This document shows positions 33,125 through 41,386 of a stretch of DNA of 64,000 bases, one piece after another (positions within the stretch are counted from its first letter, which is position 1; every line of letters starts with the position of its first letter). Origin of the DNA: an uncultured Christensenellaceae bacterium (GTDB lineage: Bacteria > Bacillota > Clostridia > Christensenellales > Borkfalkiaceae); the NCBI GenBank assembly GCA_910587365.1, contig CAJUKJ010000004.1, positions 48,397 through 112,396 on the forward strand, written 5' to 3'. The notes below the pieces were generated by a model. It was given only the letters and a program-made list of their open reading frames with translations, ran no database searches and was not told the DNA's origin. A program made the translations under genes and the position numbers.

Positions 33125-34624
33125 ATGTCAAAAAAGACGATATTCTTTGACGAATACTGCGGTTACGCCACTTCCGCAGTCGTCGAAAACGATAAAATCA
33201 CGGAATTTAATTTTGAACGCAAAGACCGCGCTTCCATTATAGGCAATATCTATAAGGGCAGGGTAGAATGCGTTTTGCAGGGTATGAACGCCGCGTTTGT
33301 CAACTGCGGGTTAGAGCGCAACTGCTACCTGTCCGCGGAGGACGTTTTTCCCGACGCAGGCAAGTACGACGGAGAAAACGGCAAAGCCCCCGCTCTACCC
33401 GAACTTAAAGAAGGGGATGAAATTCTTGTACAAGTCACAAAAGCACCCGTAGGCAAGAAGGGCGCGCGCGTGACCGCGTTCCCTTCGTTCGTGGGCAGAC
33501 ACGTCATATATATGCCCCGTACCCCCTTCATAGGCGTATCCCGCAAGATAAGCGACGGCGAACTGAGAAAAAACCTAATCTACTGGGCAAGCAAAATGAC
33601 GCGCGAGGACGAGGGTATTGTCTTGCGCACCGCCGCACCATATGCAAGGCACAACGTGCTTGAACTTGAAATTGCGTACCTGCGCAATCTTTATAACGGC
33701 ATTTCAGACGCTTTCGGCTGTACGCAAGCGGGCGAGCTTTTATATACCGACGTTGACCTTACTATGCGGGTTATGCGCGATACTTTAAGCTATGACATAG
33801 AAAAAATAATCGTCGGCACGCCCAAACTTGAACGGCTTATATTCAAGCTGAACGAATTATATCCCCCCGCCTACCGCCGCCCCGTTATATTGCATAATTC
33901 GACAAAGGATATGTTTAACGAGTACGGACTTACGGAGCAAATTACGGAAATCAATTCCCCGCGGGTCAATCTTGATAACGGCGCGTATCTTATTATCGAA
34001 AAGACCGAAGCCCTTACGGTAATAGACGTAAATACGGGCAAATTTACAGGCGAAGACAATTTGGAGCAGACAGTTTACCACACCAATATCCTTGCCGCAC
34101 GCGAAATTGCAAGGCAGGTTAAATTAAGAAACATAGGCGGAATAGTCGTTGTTGATTTTATAGATATGTCAACCCCCTCTCACCGCAACGCGATTGTCGG
34201 CGAGCTTGAACGCGCGCTTAAACAGGACAACGCGAAATGCGCGGTGTCCCCCATGTCAAAATTGGGACTTGTAGAGTTTTCAAGGAAGCGCGTCGGAGCA
34301 AGTCACCTTTCGGCAATTACAAGACCTTGCAGACATTGCAAAAGCGGGCTTGTACTGTCGCCCAGATTCGTTATACTTAAAAAGGTGCGCGTAGGACTTT
34401 TGAATATGTATGCGGAAGGTAACAGAGTTTTGCGCTTTGACGCAAACAGCGAGGTTTTAAACGAAATATCCGACTGGAACGAGTTTATTTCCGATTTGAA
34501 AGAACGTATGCCCGACGCCGAAATTTACGGTGCGCCCCACCGCAGCTTCCCCGACGAACAGGTTTACCTGCACTGCGGGAACGACATATTCCCCCTCCCC
34601 GAAAAAGCCGTAAAAATAATTTAA
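33125..34624 (+). CDS. rng: Ribonuclease G/E
   Basis: A 499-residue endoribonuclease. The S1 domain (GNIYKGRVECVLQGMNAAFV near 38-57) is followed by the RNase H-like and DNase I-like catalytic regions. Catalytic Asp residues lie in TVIDVNTGKFTG and VVDFIDM. The Zn-link CRHCKSG (about 402-408) supports tetramer formation. It processes 5S/16S rRNA and decays mRNA. It follows the radical SAM pair and precedes ribosomal genes, the usual clostridial order, though here an XRE-lipoprotein cassette intervenes. The Shine-Dalgarno is GGAGGCAAAGG. Confidence 0.94.
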   Translation: MSKKTIFFDEYCGYATSAVVENDKITEFNFERKDRASIIGNIYKGRVECVLQGMNAAFVNCGLERNCYLSAEDVFPDAGKYDGENGKAPALPELKEGDEILVQVTKAPVGKKGARVTAFPSFVGRHVIYMPRTPFIGVSRKISDGELRKNLIYWASKMTREDEGIVLRTAAPYARHNVLELEIAYLRNLYNGISDAFGCTQAGELLYTDVDLTMRVMRDTLSYDIEKIIVGTPKLERLIFKLNELYPPAYRRPVILHNSTKDMFNEYGLTEQITEINSPRVNLDNGAYLIIEKTEALTVIDVNTGKFTGEDNLEQTVYHTNILAAREIARQVKLRNIGGIVVVDFIDMSTPSHRNAIVGELERALKQDNAKCAVSPMSKLGLVEFSRKRVGASHLSAITRPCRHCKSGLVLSPRFVILKKVRVGLLNMYAEGNRVLRFDANSEVLNEISDWNEFISDLKERMPDAEIYGAPHRSFPDEQVYLHCGNDIFPLPEKAVKII

Positions 34625-34625
34625 T

Positions 34626-34644
34626 CCCCCTCGTTGCGAGGGGG
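34626..34644. terminator. Hairpin between rng and the XRE gene
   Basis: Perfect CCCCCTCG/CGAGGGGG arms with a 3-nt loop, directly after the rng stop. T-rich sequence follows only on the minus strand, so it best serves the XRE gene. Confidence 0.65.
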
Positions 34645-34668
34645 AAACCCAAAAGCTTGCGCCAATAT

Positions 34669-34992
34669 TCACATTTTAGATATAAGATAGTTTATATAAT
34701 CGATTACCGATACTCGCTGCGATGGCTTTAACTTTGACAAAAGCCCGAGCCACAGCTTTTCCTGTTCCGATAGCTCGCGCATAACGTTGACGTTGCCAAA
34801 ATCGTCCTCGCGACCCAAAAGATAGTCGCAGGAACACTCGAAAACGTCCGCAAGCGCGCAGATGTACTTTGCGGAAGGCTCTACCTTCCCCTGCTCCCAA
34901 AAGTTTACCGCCTTAAAACTTACGCCTATTTTTTCAGCCAATGCTCGTTGGCTGATTTTTTTATCCTCTCGCAATTGCCTTATCCTGTACAT
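34669..34992 (-). CDS. XRE-family transcriptional regulator
   Basis: A 107-residue protein with an N-terminal Cro/C1-type HTH (MYRIRQLREDKKISQRALAE, KIGVSFKAVNFWEQGKVEP, ADVFECSCDYLLG) and a short helical tail (LWLGLLSKLKPSQRVSVIDY). It is divergent from a lipoprotein gene across a promoter that is flanked by a perfect 10-bp inverted repeat, so it probably represses that gene and itself (inference). GAGAGG precedes the ATG. Confidence 0.88.
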   Translation of the reverse strand: MYRIRQLREDKKISQRALAEKIGVSFKAVNFWEQGKVEPSAKYICALADVFECSCDYLLGREDDFGNVNVMRELSEQEKLWLGLLSKLKPSQRVSVIDYINYLISKM

Positions 34993-35027
34993 ATATTTCC
35001 TCTCTTTTGCGATTTCATTATGGAAAA

Positions 35028-35091
35028 ATATTACACAAATTTGCTTGACATTTACTTTTTTTACTCATATAATTATATTAATGTGTAATAT
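35028..35091. promoter_or_regulatory. Inverted-repeat operator pair around the lipoprotein promoter
   Basis: ATATTACACA (35028-35037) and TGTGTAATAT (35082-35091) form a perfect 10-bp inverted repeat. Between them lies a consensus plus-strand promoter, TTGACA (35045-35050), 17 bp, TATAAT (35068-35073). The half-sites bracket the promoter, fitting a looping or dual-site repressor, most likely the divergent XRE protein. Confidence 0.75.
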
Positions 35092-35126
35092 ATTTACATA
35101 TTAATATTTGCAAAAGGAGAATTATT

Positions 35127-35510
35127 ATGAAAAGAGCAATTACAGGCGGAATTTTAGCGGCATTGGCAACCGTAATACTTTGCGTTTGCCTGACGGCTTG
35201 TTCGACCAACATAGTGGGAACTTACAAGTTCTACTCTATGAAGGGCGAAGATGGAGGAGTTAAAATAGACTTGAAGGTCGGCGATTCATACATGGGTATG
35301 TTCGAGCTTACGGAAGATTTTATGGTATTGACCGTTAACGAGGACAATACGTTAACTTTATCCACTATGGGAACGACCGTAAAGGGCAGCTGGACGGAAG
35401 AAAGCGGCAAATACTATTTTACAATTGAAGGCGAAAAGCAGGAAATTAAAGTAAGCGGAAGCAAGCTTACTATGAAAGAGGACGGCTCGGAGCTGGTTCT
35501 CAAAAAATAA
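35127..35510 (+). CDS. Small lipoprotein with a lipocalin-like beta-barrel pattern
   Basis: A 127-residue protein. The signal peptide ends at lipobox LTAC (Cys25). The mature part begins NIVGTYKFYSM and continues with repeated short strands (TLTLSTMGTTVKGSWTEESG; YYFTIEGEKQEIKVSGSKLT), a pattern seen in small secreted lipocalin-like proteins. Ligand unknown. AAAGGAG precedes the ATG. It is divergent from an XRE gene that probably regulates it. Confidence 0.75.
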   Translation: MKRAITGGILAALATVILCVCLTACSTNIVGTYKFYSMKGEDGGVKIDLKVGDSYMGMFELTEDFMVLTVNEDNTLTLSTMGTTVKGSWTEESGKYYFTIEGEKQEIKVSGSKLTMKEDGSELVLKK

Positions 35511-35525
35511 AGCCACGGCAATCAG

Positions 35526-35557
35526 TACCCCCGCGCAACAATAGTTGCGTGGGGGTA
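35526..35557 (+). terminator. Terminator of the small lipoprotein gene
   Basis: TACCCCC/GGGGGTA outer and GCAAC/GTTGC inner arms followed by TTTAATTA; it also faces the convergent minus-strand gene at 35568. Confidence 0.8.
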
Positions 35558-35567
35558 TTTAATTACC

Positions 35568-36008
35568 TTATAAAAATTTTTTAAGCTTTTTTTCAAACCC
35601 TTCTTCCAGGGCGATAAGCGAATTTAAAAGCTTTTTGACGTCTGCCGCCATAACCTTTTCGCCGTCGGTTAAAGAGGTCTTTAACGAAGTAATTCCGTTT
35701 ACCGTACCCCTTATCATCATCTGCGCGATATTCTGCGGCGAGTTGTCGTTTGCCGTACCCATTTTTATCGCACTCCACATCATAGCCTTTTTGATGGGGC
35801 TGGGTTCTTTTACGTCAATGCCGTACTTCATTGCAAGCTGAGCCGCCTCGCTGCAAATTTTTTCGTACTCCTCATGCTCGCGCATAATTTCTTCACGGAT
35901 TTCCCCGTCCTCTATCTCTGGCATTATGTCCGAAATAGAAGTTATTGCAAGCTGTGCGTTGCGGTAAATTTCCGCAATAATTTCGCTGTCCGATTTAATT
36001 TGTTCCAT
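35568..36008 (-). CDS. Hypothetical all-helical protein
   Basis: A 146-residue soluble protein, mostly amphipathic helix. Glu/His spacing in EIIAEIYRNAQLAIT, EIMREHEEYEKICSEAAQLA and a third helix (GITSLKTSLTDGEKVMAADVKKLL) resembles four-helix-bundle (ferritin-like, DUF2383-like) proteins, but a full metal site is not visible. No signal peptide. The ATG follows a short AAGGAG. Function unknown. Confidence 0.6.
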   Translation of the reverse strand: MEQIKSDSEIIAEIYRNAQLAITSISDIMPEIEDGEIREEIMREHEEYEKICSEAAQLAMKYGIDVKEPSPIKKAMMWSAIKMGTANDNSPQNIAQMMIRGTVNGITSLKTSLTDGEKVMAADVKKLLNSLIALEEGFEKKLKKFL

Positions 36009-36618
36009 ATATGACTCCTTACCATATATGTTGTATCAATCAAAAGAAAAATATACCCGAAGAATAAAGCAACATATTATTTGCGGTTGTAGCAAATTTC
36101 AAATGAAGTGCATTCCGGGTGTGCCTCGTTTGAGGCATACTTTTTTATTGAAATAAAATGCATATTTTGCTAAAACAACAGTTAAACAATCCTTATCGAA
36201 ATAATCAGGGGCAAAAAAAACAACTAATGAAATACTTAACCCTGCACATATTCCATAATTTGCTACACCTGTTTTAAAACTTAATCCGTGTACAGTGAGA
36301 TGATTTTCGTTGCACAACTGTTGTACTCGTTTAGCAAAGCTACTCGCCCAAAAGCTATAGCTACACTACGCCTAACTTTTATATACACTTTTAAATGGAG
36401 CAATCGATAAAAACTACAATTACAATTAATGTAAATTTTTTTAGATAGTGTTTCATACCGTAGCCCATACGCGTATAGTTATAAAATTTCTGCCGACACG
36501 CCTTGCACCGTTACTTTTGATATCTATAATGTCTGTTCTGCTGATTTTACACCGTAAAAAAATATTGTAACAGGCTTACGAAAGTACGGCAATTTAATGT
36601 TACACAACGTTAAAACGC
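36009..36618. other. Gene-free AT-rich stretch of about 610 bases
   Basis: No credible gene. It contains a terminator-like hairpin TGCCTC gttt GAGGCA followed by T6 (36122-36146) and scattered stop codons in all frames. A 72-codon minus-strand frame (36099-36317) lacks a Shine-Dalgarno and family resemblance. It may be a decayed insertion that separates rng from rplU. Confidence 0.5.
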
Positions 36619-36647
36619 TTGACAAGAAATTCCGCTTATGATAAAGT
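36619..36647 (+). promoter_or_regulatory. Promoter of rplU-rpmA
   Basis: TTGACA (36619-36624), 17-bp spacer, TAAAGT (36642-36647). Confidence 0.8.
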
Positions 36648-36652
36648 AAATA

Positions 36653-36745
36653 CCGAGCCGCTCGGAACGGGCTTTTTTAAACGCGCTTTGCGCTGCCTAC
36701 CCCTTTGGGCAATTGTATCCGGCGAGACTGGTTAGAGGAGGTAAT
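36653..36745 (+). promoter_or_regulatory. Candidate L21 ribosomal protein leader RNA
   Basis: The 95-nt leader between promoter and rplU begins ACCGAGCCGCTCGG (CCGAG/CTCGG hairpin), then AACGGGC, a GCGC ttt GCGC hairpin and CCGGCGAGACTGGTTAGAGGAGG. Position and paired segments fit the known L21 leader by which Firmicutes autoregulate L21 and L27. Assigned by position and hairpins only. Confidence 0.5.
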
Positions 36746-36748
36746 AAT

Positions 36749-37051
36749 ATGTACGCTATTTTCGAAAACGGAAGCAAACAGTACAAGGTTTCCGTGGGCG
36801 ACCTTTTAAAGGTTGAAAAGCTGAACGCTGAAATCGGTGCCACCGTGCAGTTCCCCGTCATTTTAACCGCTGACGAAAAGGGTATTCAGGCTGGCAAGGA
36901 AGTTTCGGCTGTGAAAGTGACCGCAGAAGTAGTTTCTCAGGGCAAGGAAAAGAAGATTATCGTCTTCAAGTACAAAGCCAAGAAAAACGAAAGAAAGAAG
37001 CAAGGACACAGACAGCCCTACACACAGATTAAAGTAACGGCTATCGGCTAA
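36749..37051 (+). CDS. rplU: Large ribosomal subunit protein bL21
   Basis: A 100-residue protein starting MYAIFENGSKQYKVSVGDLL, with the C-terminal signature KYKAKKNERKKQGHRQPYTQ, diagnostic for bL21. The start is ATG 36749, backed by AGAGGAGG; an earlier TTG-initiated frame at 36713 overlaps the leader. rpmA follows directly; the ysxB/prp gene that usually lies between them in Firmicutes is absent. Confidence 0.98.
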   Translation: MYAIFENGSKQYKVSVGDLLKVEKLNAEIGATVQFPVILTADEKGIQAGKEVSAVKVTAEVVSQGKEKKIIVFKYKAKKNERKKQGHRQPYTQIKVTAIG

Positions 37052-37090
37052 CCCGCATTTGAGCGGAGTAATTTCAGGAGGAAATAAACA

Positions 37091-37369
37091 ATGTTATTTT
37101 TAAGTTTATTCGCCCATAAAAAAGGTACCGGTTCTTCCCATAACGGCAGAGACAGCAATCCCAAAATGCTTGGAGTTAAGCGCGCGGACGGGCAGTTCGT
37201 GCTTGCGGGAAACATTCTCGTAAGACAGCGCGGCTCTAAGTTCAAGGCTGGCGCAGGCGTTGGAATGGGCAAAGACGACACGCTTTTCGCACTCGTTGAC
37301 GGCACCGTTAAGTTTGAAAGAGTGGGCAAAGACGGAAAGCAGGTTTGCGTTTATCCCGTCGCAGAATAA
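37091..37369 (+). CDS. rpmA: Large ribosomal subunit protein bL27
   Basis: A 92-residue protein with the bL27 core GSSHNGRDSNPKMLGVKRAD, IRVRQRG-type NILVRQRGSKFKAGAGVGMG and TLFALVDGTVKFE. The N-terminus MLFLSLFAHKKG retains a shortened form of the Firmicutes extension that the Prp protease removes before HKKG. The Prp gene is not in its usual place just upstream, so it must be elsewhere if the extension is processed. A terminator follows immediately, separating this pair from downstream genes (no obgE here). Confidence 0.98.
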   Translation: MLFLSLFAHKKGTGSSHNGRDSNPKMLGVKRADGQFVLAGNILVRQRGSKFKAGAGVGMGKDDTLFALVDGTVKFERVGKDGKQVCVYPVAE

Positions 37370-37377
37370 TAAAACCG

Positions 37378-37412
37378 AAGCGGTTCGTTTAATCGGACCG
37401 CTTTATTTTTTT
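37378..37412 (+). terminator. Terminator of rplU-rpmA
   Basis: AAGCGGT/ACCGCTT arms with inner CG/CG pairing, followed by TTTATTTTTTT. Confidence 0.9.
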
Positions 37413-37417
37413 AACTT

Positions 37418-38974
37418 ATGAAACTCAAACACTTATCGAAATTAAATATCGCCGCGCTTGCCGTAAGCGCGTTCTGGCTTATAGAATATTTTGGGTTCGG
37501 CATTGCCATATTTGCGAAAATGTGGTACACCTCCCCCGCTATTCCGTTTGTGGGCGGAGTTTTTGCACTGTTGCCTTTTGCGGCGGAAATACTCAATATC
37601 TTTAAATTTAAAAGAAAATGGCTTGATATATCGGTTATTTGCGCCTCCGCCGCGTTTGCGTTTGCGCATTTTTTGGTGTTCCTGTATATAATGTCAAAGC
37701 TTAGCTACATTATTTTTGCGGGCGTGCCGTACTTTATTACGGCAGGGCTTGCACTGCTTACGGCGTCTTTCATATTCGTATTCCCCCGCCTCAACAAGCT
37801 TTTAAAGCGTATTTTTGCAATATCCATTTCGGTAATAATTGCAATAATCTGTCTTGTTACCCTTTTCAACGCCACGCCCTTTTATATAAGCGGCGGCGCG
37901 ACGGTATTTGCTGTTGACGACGAATACCAGATAGCGTTTGCAACCTCGCACCGGTCGGTAGGTTCGGTTACGGTAAACGGCAAGACTTACAGCGATAGCG
38001 AAAACGGCGGAATGAATATCTGCAAGCTGCATAAAATAAGCGTTCCCGCAAGCGAGCTGGACAAAGCAAAGTCGTACTCGATATCCACCCAAAGCATAGC
38101 CTTGAACACCGCCTATGTTCCCGCAAAGGGTCCCAAAATAAGCAAAACCTACTCCTTCCGCCCCGTTGACGAAAGCGACGGCTGGCAGATTTACAACCTT
38201 TCGGACACGCACGAATGTCTCCCCGGTCCCGCAAACGCGGCAAGCTATTTCGGCGACAGGCTGGACCTGCTGATATTAAACGGCGACATTATAAACGAGG
38301 TTTCGAGCTATTACCAAATTTCCACCATATATAAGCTTGCGCACCGTATAACCAAGGGCGGCCGCCCTGTTATATACACCCGCGGCAACCACGAAGCGGT
38401 AGGTTCGCTTTTGGCGGACTTCGGAAAATACGTCGGCTGCGCTGACAGAGGGTTTTATTATACCTATAAGGTCGGCTCACTTTCCCTACTCATTCTTGAC
38501 ACCAACAACGATATGGCGGATGACAACAAGAAGGTTGCGCCCGTAATAAACTTCGACGAAGTGCGCGCAGCTCAGAGCGAATGGATAAAGGGTCTCGGCG
38601 ATTGGCACGAAGGTTATAAATATGCCTTTGTAGTCGCGCATATGGCATACCCCCTTAAAGGCTATACGCGCGACGGCAGCCATTGGAGCGGCTGGGCGAA
38701 AGAGCTTATAGAGCTTACCGACGGAAAGGCGCAGCTTGCCATATGCGGGCATTCGCACAAAACCGTCATTAACGAACCGCACGACGACGACAATACGATT
38801 GCGGGCTTCCCCGTTCTTCGCGGGTCGATAAGAAGCAACAAGTACGCCGAAAAAGAGGGTATTTCCCCCTTTGAGTTTACGGGTACGGCTATTGAAATTA
38901 AAGGCGGCAACGTCAATATAAAGTTTACCAACGCAAAAAAAGCAGTGCTTGGCGAATACAACTTGGTGGTATAA
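37418..38974 (+). CDS. Membrane-anchored metallophosphoesterase
   Basis: A 518-residue protein. Five hydrophobic helices occupy about residues 10-155, then an extracytoplasmic region with a purple-acid-phosphatase-like N-domain (ATSHRSVGSVTVNGKTYSD). The calcineurin-like catalytic motifs follow: LSDTHE, ILNGDIIN, YTRGNHE, VVAHMAYP and CGHSHKT, so both metal sites look complete. Likely an outward-facing phosphodiesterase or phosphatase; substrate unknown. The ATG lies only 5 nt past the rpmA terminator tail with no Shine-Dalgarno, so the true start or transcript start is uncertain. The GNAT gene begins one base after its stop. Confidence 0.85.
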   Translation: MKLKHLSKLNIAALAVSAFWLIEYFGFGIAIFAKMWYTSPAIPFVGGVFALLPFAAEILNIFKFKRKWLDISVICASAAFAFAHFLVFLYIMSKLSYIIFAGVPYFITAGLALLTASFIFVFPRLNKLLKRIFAISISVIIAIICLVTLFNATPFYISGGATVFAVDDEYQIAFATSHRSVGSVTVNGKTYSDSENGGMNICKLHKISVPASELDKAKSYSISTQSIALNTAYVPAKGPKISKTYSFRPVDESDGWQIYNLSDTHECLPGPANAASYFGDRLDLLILNGDIINEVSSYYQISTIYKLAHRITKGGRPVIYTRGNHEAVGSLLADFGKYVGCADRGFYYTYKVGSLSLLILDTNNDMADDNKKVAPVINFDEVRAAQSEWIKGLGDWHEGYKYAFVVAHMAYPLKGYTRDGSHWSGWAKELIELTDGKAQLAICGHSHKTVINEPHDDDNTIAGFPVLRGSIRSNKYAEKEGISPFEFTGTAIEIKGGNVNIKFTNAKKAVLGEYNLVV

Positions 38975-38975
38975 A

Positions 38976-39458
38976 ATGATAAAAGCATTTCCGCTTACCG
39001 ACAGACAGAGCGCGGTGTTTACAGGACTTTTCGGCAAATATTACGCCGAACTCGGCTGCGAGGACAACATAACTCATCTCGTTGACGAATATATAATACC
39101 CGATTACATTGCGGGGTTAATTAAAATAGACCTTTTGGAAGAGGACGGAATTGCCGTCGGGTTTGTAATTTACCAGACCGACGACATAGACAACGACTGG
39201 AACTTTAAAGAAGGTTGGGGCGACATACGTGAAATTTTCATCGTACCCTCCGCCCGCCGCAAAGGTTACGGAAAGTTTCTGCTGTTCACTGCGGAAATGA
39301 AGCTTAAAGAAAGCGGTGCGGACAAGGCTTACGCCCTTCCCTGCGAAACAGCCGTTGCGTTCTTTAACGCGTGCGGATATACCAAGACCGCAGGCTTCTG
39401 CGACGAACTCGACTGTCCTGTTTTTGAAAAGACAAGCTTAAACAGTTGCTGTAGATAA
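38976..39458 (+). CDS. GNAT family N-acetyltransferase
   Basis: A 160-residue acetyltransferase. Motif A is IREIFIVPSARRKGYGKFLL, followed by MKLKESGADKAYALPCETAVAFFNACGY. The start is ATG 38976; an upstream TTG frame overlaps the phosphoesterase gene. The substrate is unknown. It is translationally coupled to the preceding gene. Confidence 0.85.
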   Translation: MIKAFPLTDRQSAVFTGLFGKYYAELGCEDNITHLVDEYIIPDYIAGLIKIDLLEEDGIAVGFVIYQTDDIDNDWNFKEGWGDIREIFIVPSARRKGYGKFLLFTAEMKLKESGADKAYALPCETAVAFFNACGYTKTAGFCDELDCPVFEKTSLNSCCR

Positions 39459-39464
39459 ACATTA

Positions 39465-39494
39465 CCCGCCGCCCCGAAGTTTCGGGGCGGCGGG
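39465..39494. terminator. Bidirectional terminator
   Basis: Perfect 14-bp arms CCCGCCGCCCCGAA/TTCGGGGCGGCGGG with a 2-nt gap, between the GNAT gene and the convergent AEC gene. Confidence 0.85.
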
Positions 39495-39563
39495 CTTTCT
39501 GTATTTCAAGCTTTTCCTTTGAAAATCAATCCTCTGCCTCATTCGGCACCGCCGAGGTTTACG

Positions 39564-40601
39564 TTACGCAGTAAACGCACCCCAACAAGCCATTAAAGCC
39601 ATAATTACCAAAGGTACGGTTATTATACTTATCAAGGTTACCGTAACAAAAGCCGATGCTGCGGTGTCCTTGTCCCCGTCGAAGCTTTCCGCCATTGCAA
39701 CGACTGAGGCGGCGGGCGACATAGTCATTGCTATTACGGGTGCTAAAAATACGTATTCGTCAATTCCGCTTACCCCGCCGCGCGCACTCTGCAAAATATA
39801 GAAGAACGGTATTGCCGCGGCAAACGTTAAAAACGGTGCGATTATAAGCCTTAAACCGCCTGCGACGTAGTTGCCCTTGTTGAGAAAAAGAGTTTTGGGA
39901 CTCATTTCCGCGATGCGGATACCAACTATAACCATAGAAAGCGGGGCGGTCATATATGAAAGATACTGCGGAAACATTTGCAGCACTTCGCACCCGTCGA
40001 ACATAAAGAAATTTATCTGCGGGACGAAAAATAGCAACAGTCCGACCGCTACCGATAATATGGCGGGATTGCACAAAAGCTTTTTGGGGCTGACTTGCTT
40101 GATATCGCCCGTAATAAGCACTACGCCGAACGTCCAGCAAAGCACGGTAAACATTACGTTGAATACCATCATATACATTACGGCAAGCGGGTCGCCGCCC
40201 GTGTACATTTCAACGAACGGTATGCCCATAAAGCCGCAGTTGGAAAATGCCGCAATAAACGCGTAAACGTCGGTTGCCTTTTTGTTTTTCGATTTAATGA
40301 AAATCAGCTTGCACAGCCCCATCATCAACAGCATCGAAATTGTGGCTATTGCCGCAACCAGACCGAAATTCGCCGCAATGTCTGTCCTTTTTATCGCGTT
40401 TACTATTTCCCAATCTTGCTTTGTAAAAGTACAGAAAGCCTTGATTGCAAGCGCGGGCTGACAGACGTAAAGCAGTAAATTGCTTAACGCGAAGGTCGTT
40501 CCCTCGCCGAAAAGCTTTAATTTTTTAAGGGCGAACCCCGGCACCATAAATGCAAACATTACCGCCATAATAAGCAGTACTTTTAAAAATATCTCTCCCA
40601 T
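39564..40601 (-). CDS. AEC family (auxin efflux carrier-like) transporter
   Basis: A 345-residue protein with about ten membrane helices in the AEC/BART pattern, including FSNCGFMGIPFVEMYTGG (the conserved NxxxxGxP-type loop), CNPAILSVAVGLLLFF and MSPAASVVAMAESF near the C-terminus. Members export organic acids such as malate or take part in amino acid efflux; substrate unknown. Its leader contains a tandem 48-bp repeat (40621-40736) and shares a start-proximal block with glf. Confidence 0.88.
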   Translation of the reverse strand: MGEIFLKVLLIMAVMFAFMVPGFALKKLKLFGEGTTFALSNLLLYVCQPALAIKAFCTFTKQDWEIVNAIKRTDIAANFGLVAAIATISMLLMMGLCKLIFIKSKNKKATDVYAFIAAFSNCGFMGIPFVEMYTGGDPLAVMYMMVFNVMFTVLCWTFGVVLITGDIKQVSPKKLLCNPAILSVAVGLLLFFVPQINFFMFDGCEVLQMFPQYLSYMTAPLSMVIVGIRIAEMSPKTLFLNKGNYVAGGLRLIIAPFLTFAAAIPFFYILQSARGGVSGIDEYVFLAPVIAMTMSPAASVVAMAESFDGDKDTAASAFVTVTLISIITVPLVIMALMACWGAFTA

Positions 40602-40620
40602 AAACGACCTTACGTCGACG

Positions 40621-40736
40621 ACGTATCTTAATTACTCTTTCCTCAGACTTGTTTACCGCTAATCAAACGTAAACGTTACGTTTAATCAACGTATCTTAAT
40701 TACTCTTTCCTTAGACTTGTTTACCGCTAATCAAAC
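40621..40736. repeat. Tandem 48-bp repeat in the AEC gene leader
   Basis: Units 40621-40668 and 40689-40736 differ at one base and are separated by 20 bp. Read on the minus strand each contains GGAAAGAGTAATTAAGATACG. The block around TTAAGATACGTTGATTAAAC also occurs just upstream of glf (57037-57056). Confidence 0.85.
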
Positions 40737-40805
40737 TACACGTATTATATCACTGCAAAAAATAAATGCAAAGCGTTTACGCAACGTTAATTAATATTTT
40801 GCAAA

Positions 40806-40884
40806 ATCCTTCTTGCCTTACCCCATAGTAAGGGTGGAAGGTGGATTTGGCGTAAGGCAAAGACGAATGAGGGGTGTGCAATTA
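40806..40884 (+). repeat. Dispersed two-hairpin palindromic repeat, copy 2
   Basis: CTTGCCTTACC...GGTGGAAGGTGG, then GCGTAAGGCAAAGACGAATGAGGGGTGTG. Same framework as 32998-33055 and 49141-49208 but more diverged; TTGCCTTAC pairs with GTAAGGCAA across the element. Confidence 0.6.
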
Positions 40885-40889
40885 AGTTT

Positions 40890-41189
40890 TTATATAAAAT
40901 TTACGGGGCGCGGAATCGCGCCCCGTACTCCTTTACTCGGAATATGTTTCCGTGTGGTAGTTTTTCTTTCCGCAATGCGTGCAGGTAAGCTTGCGTGTTT
41001 TCGGCGTATGTGCGGCAAAAAACCATTTTCCGAATTTAGGTGCAACGTTTTAAGGCTTTCTTCGCCGTAAAGCCTCCTTCCTCCCTCGGAAAACCTTTCG
41101 GGTTTTAAAAGCCCTTCTCTGTCGTAATACTGCACAGTCCTTACGGTAACCCCGCAAAGCTCGGCTATTTCTCCCGTTGAATATGACAT
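40890..41189 (-). pseudogene. Truncated MerR-family regulator fused out of frame to another gene's tail
   Basis: It starts MSYSTGEIAELCGVTVRTVQ and continues YYDREGLLKPERF...GRRLYGEESLKTL, a clear MerR winged helix (start ATG 41189, AAAGGAGG upstream). After EESLKTL the frame no longer resembles MerR. In another frame the same DNA reads RKLTCTHCGKKNYHTETYSE then stop (to 40933), a zinc-ribbon tail typical of a different small membrane or cytosolic protein. A deletion probably joined the 5' end of merR to the 3' end of a neighbour. A possible operator TTACG caa CGTAA lies upstream. Confidence 0.7.
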
Positions 41190-41327
41190 ACTTACCTCCT
41201 TTAAAGGCATCTTACAATATTACGTTGCGTAACAAGCAAGCATTTTTATAAACTTTTTTAAAATTTTTTATAAAAAAATATAAAAGCGGCAACTTAATTA
41301 CCGCTCAGCGTATCCATTGTTGTAATT

Positions 41328-41351
41328 AAGGGGAGTTTTTAAACTCCCCTT
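41328..41351 (-). terminator. Terminator of uxaC
   Basis: Arms AAGGGGAGTTT/AAACTCCCCTT with a 2-nt gap, 36 bp after the uxaC stop on the minus strand. Confidence 0.75.
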
Positions 41352-41386
41352 ATCATTATTTTAGTCTAATAATAACCGCCCGTTAC

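Noticed and set aside
36099..36317. 72-codon minus-strand frame in the gene-poor stretch
   Set aside because: No Shine-Dalgarno, no recognised family, and its end overlaps a terminator-like hairpin; it looks like non-coding or decayed DNA.
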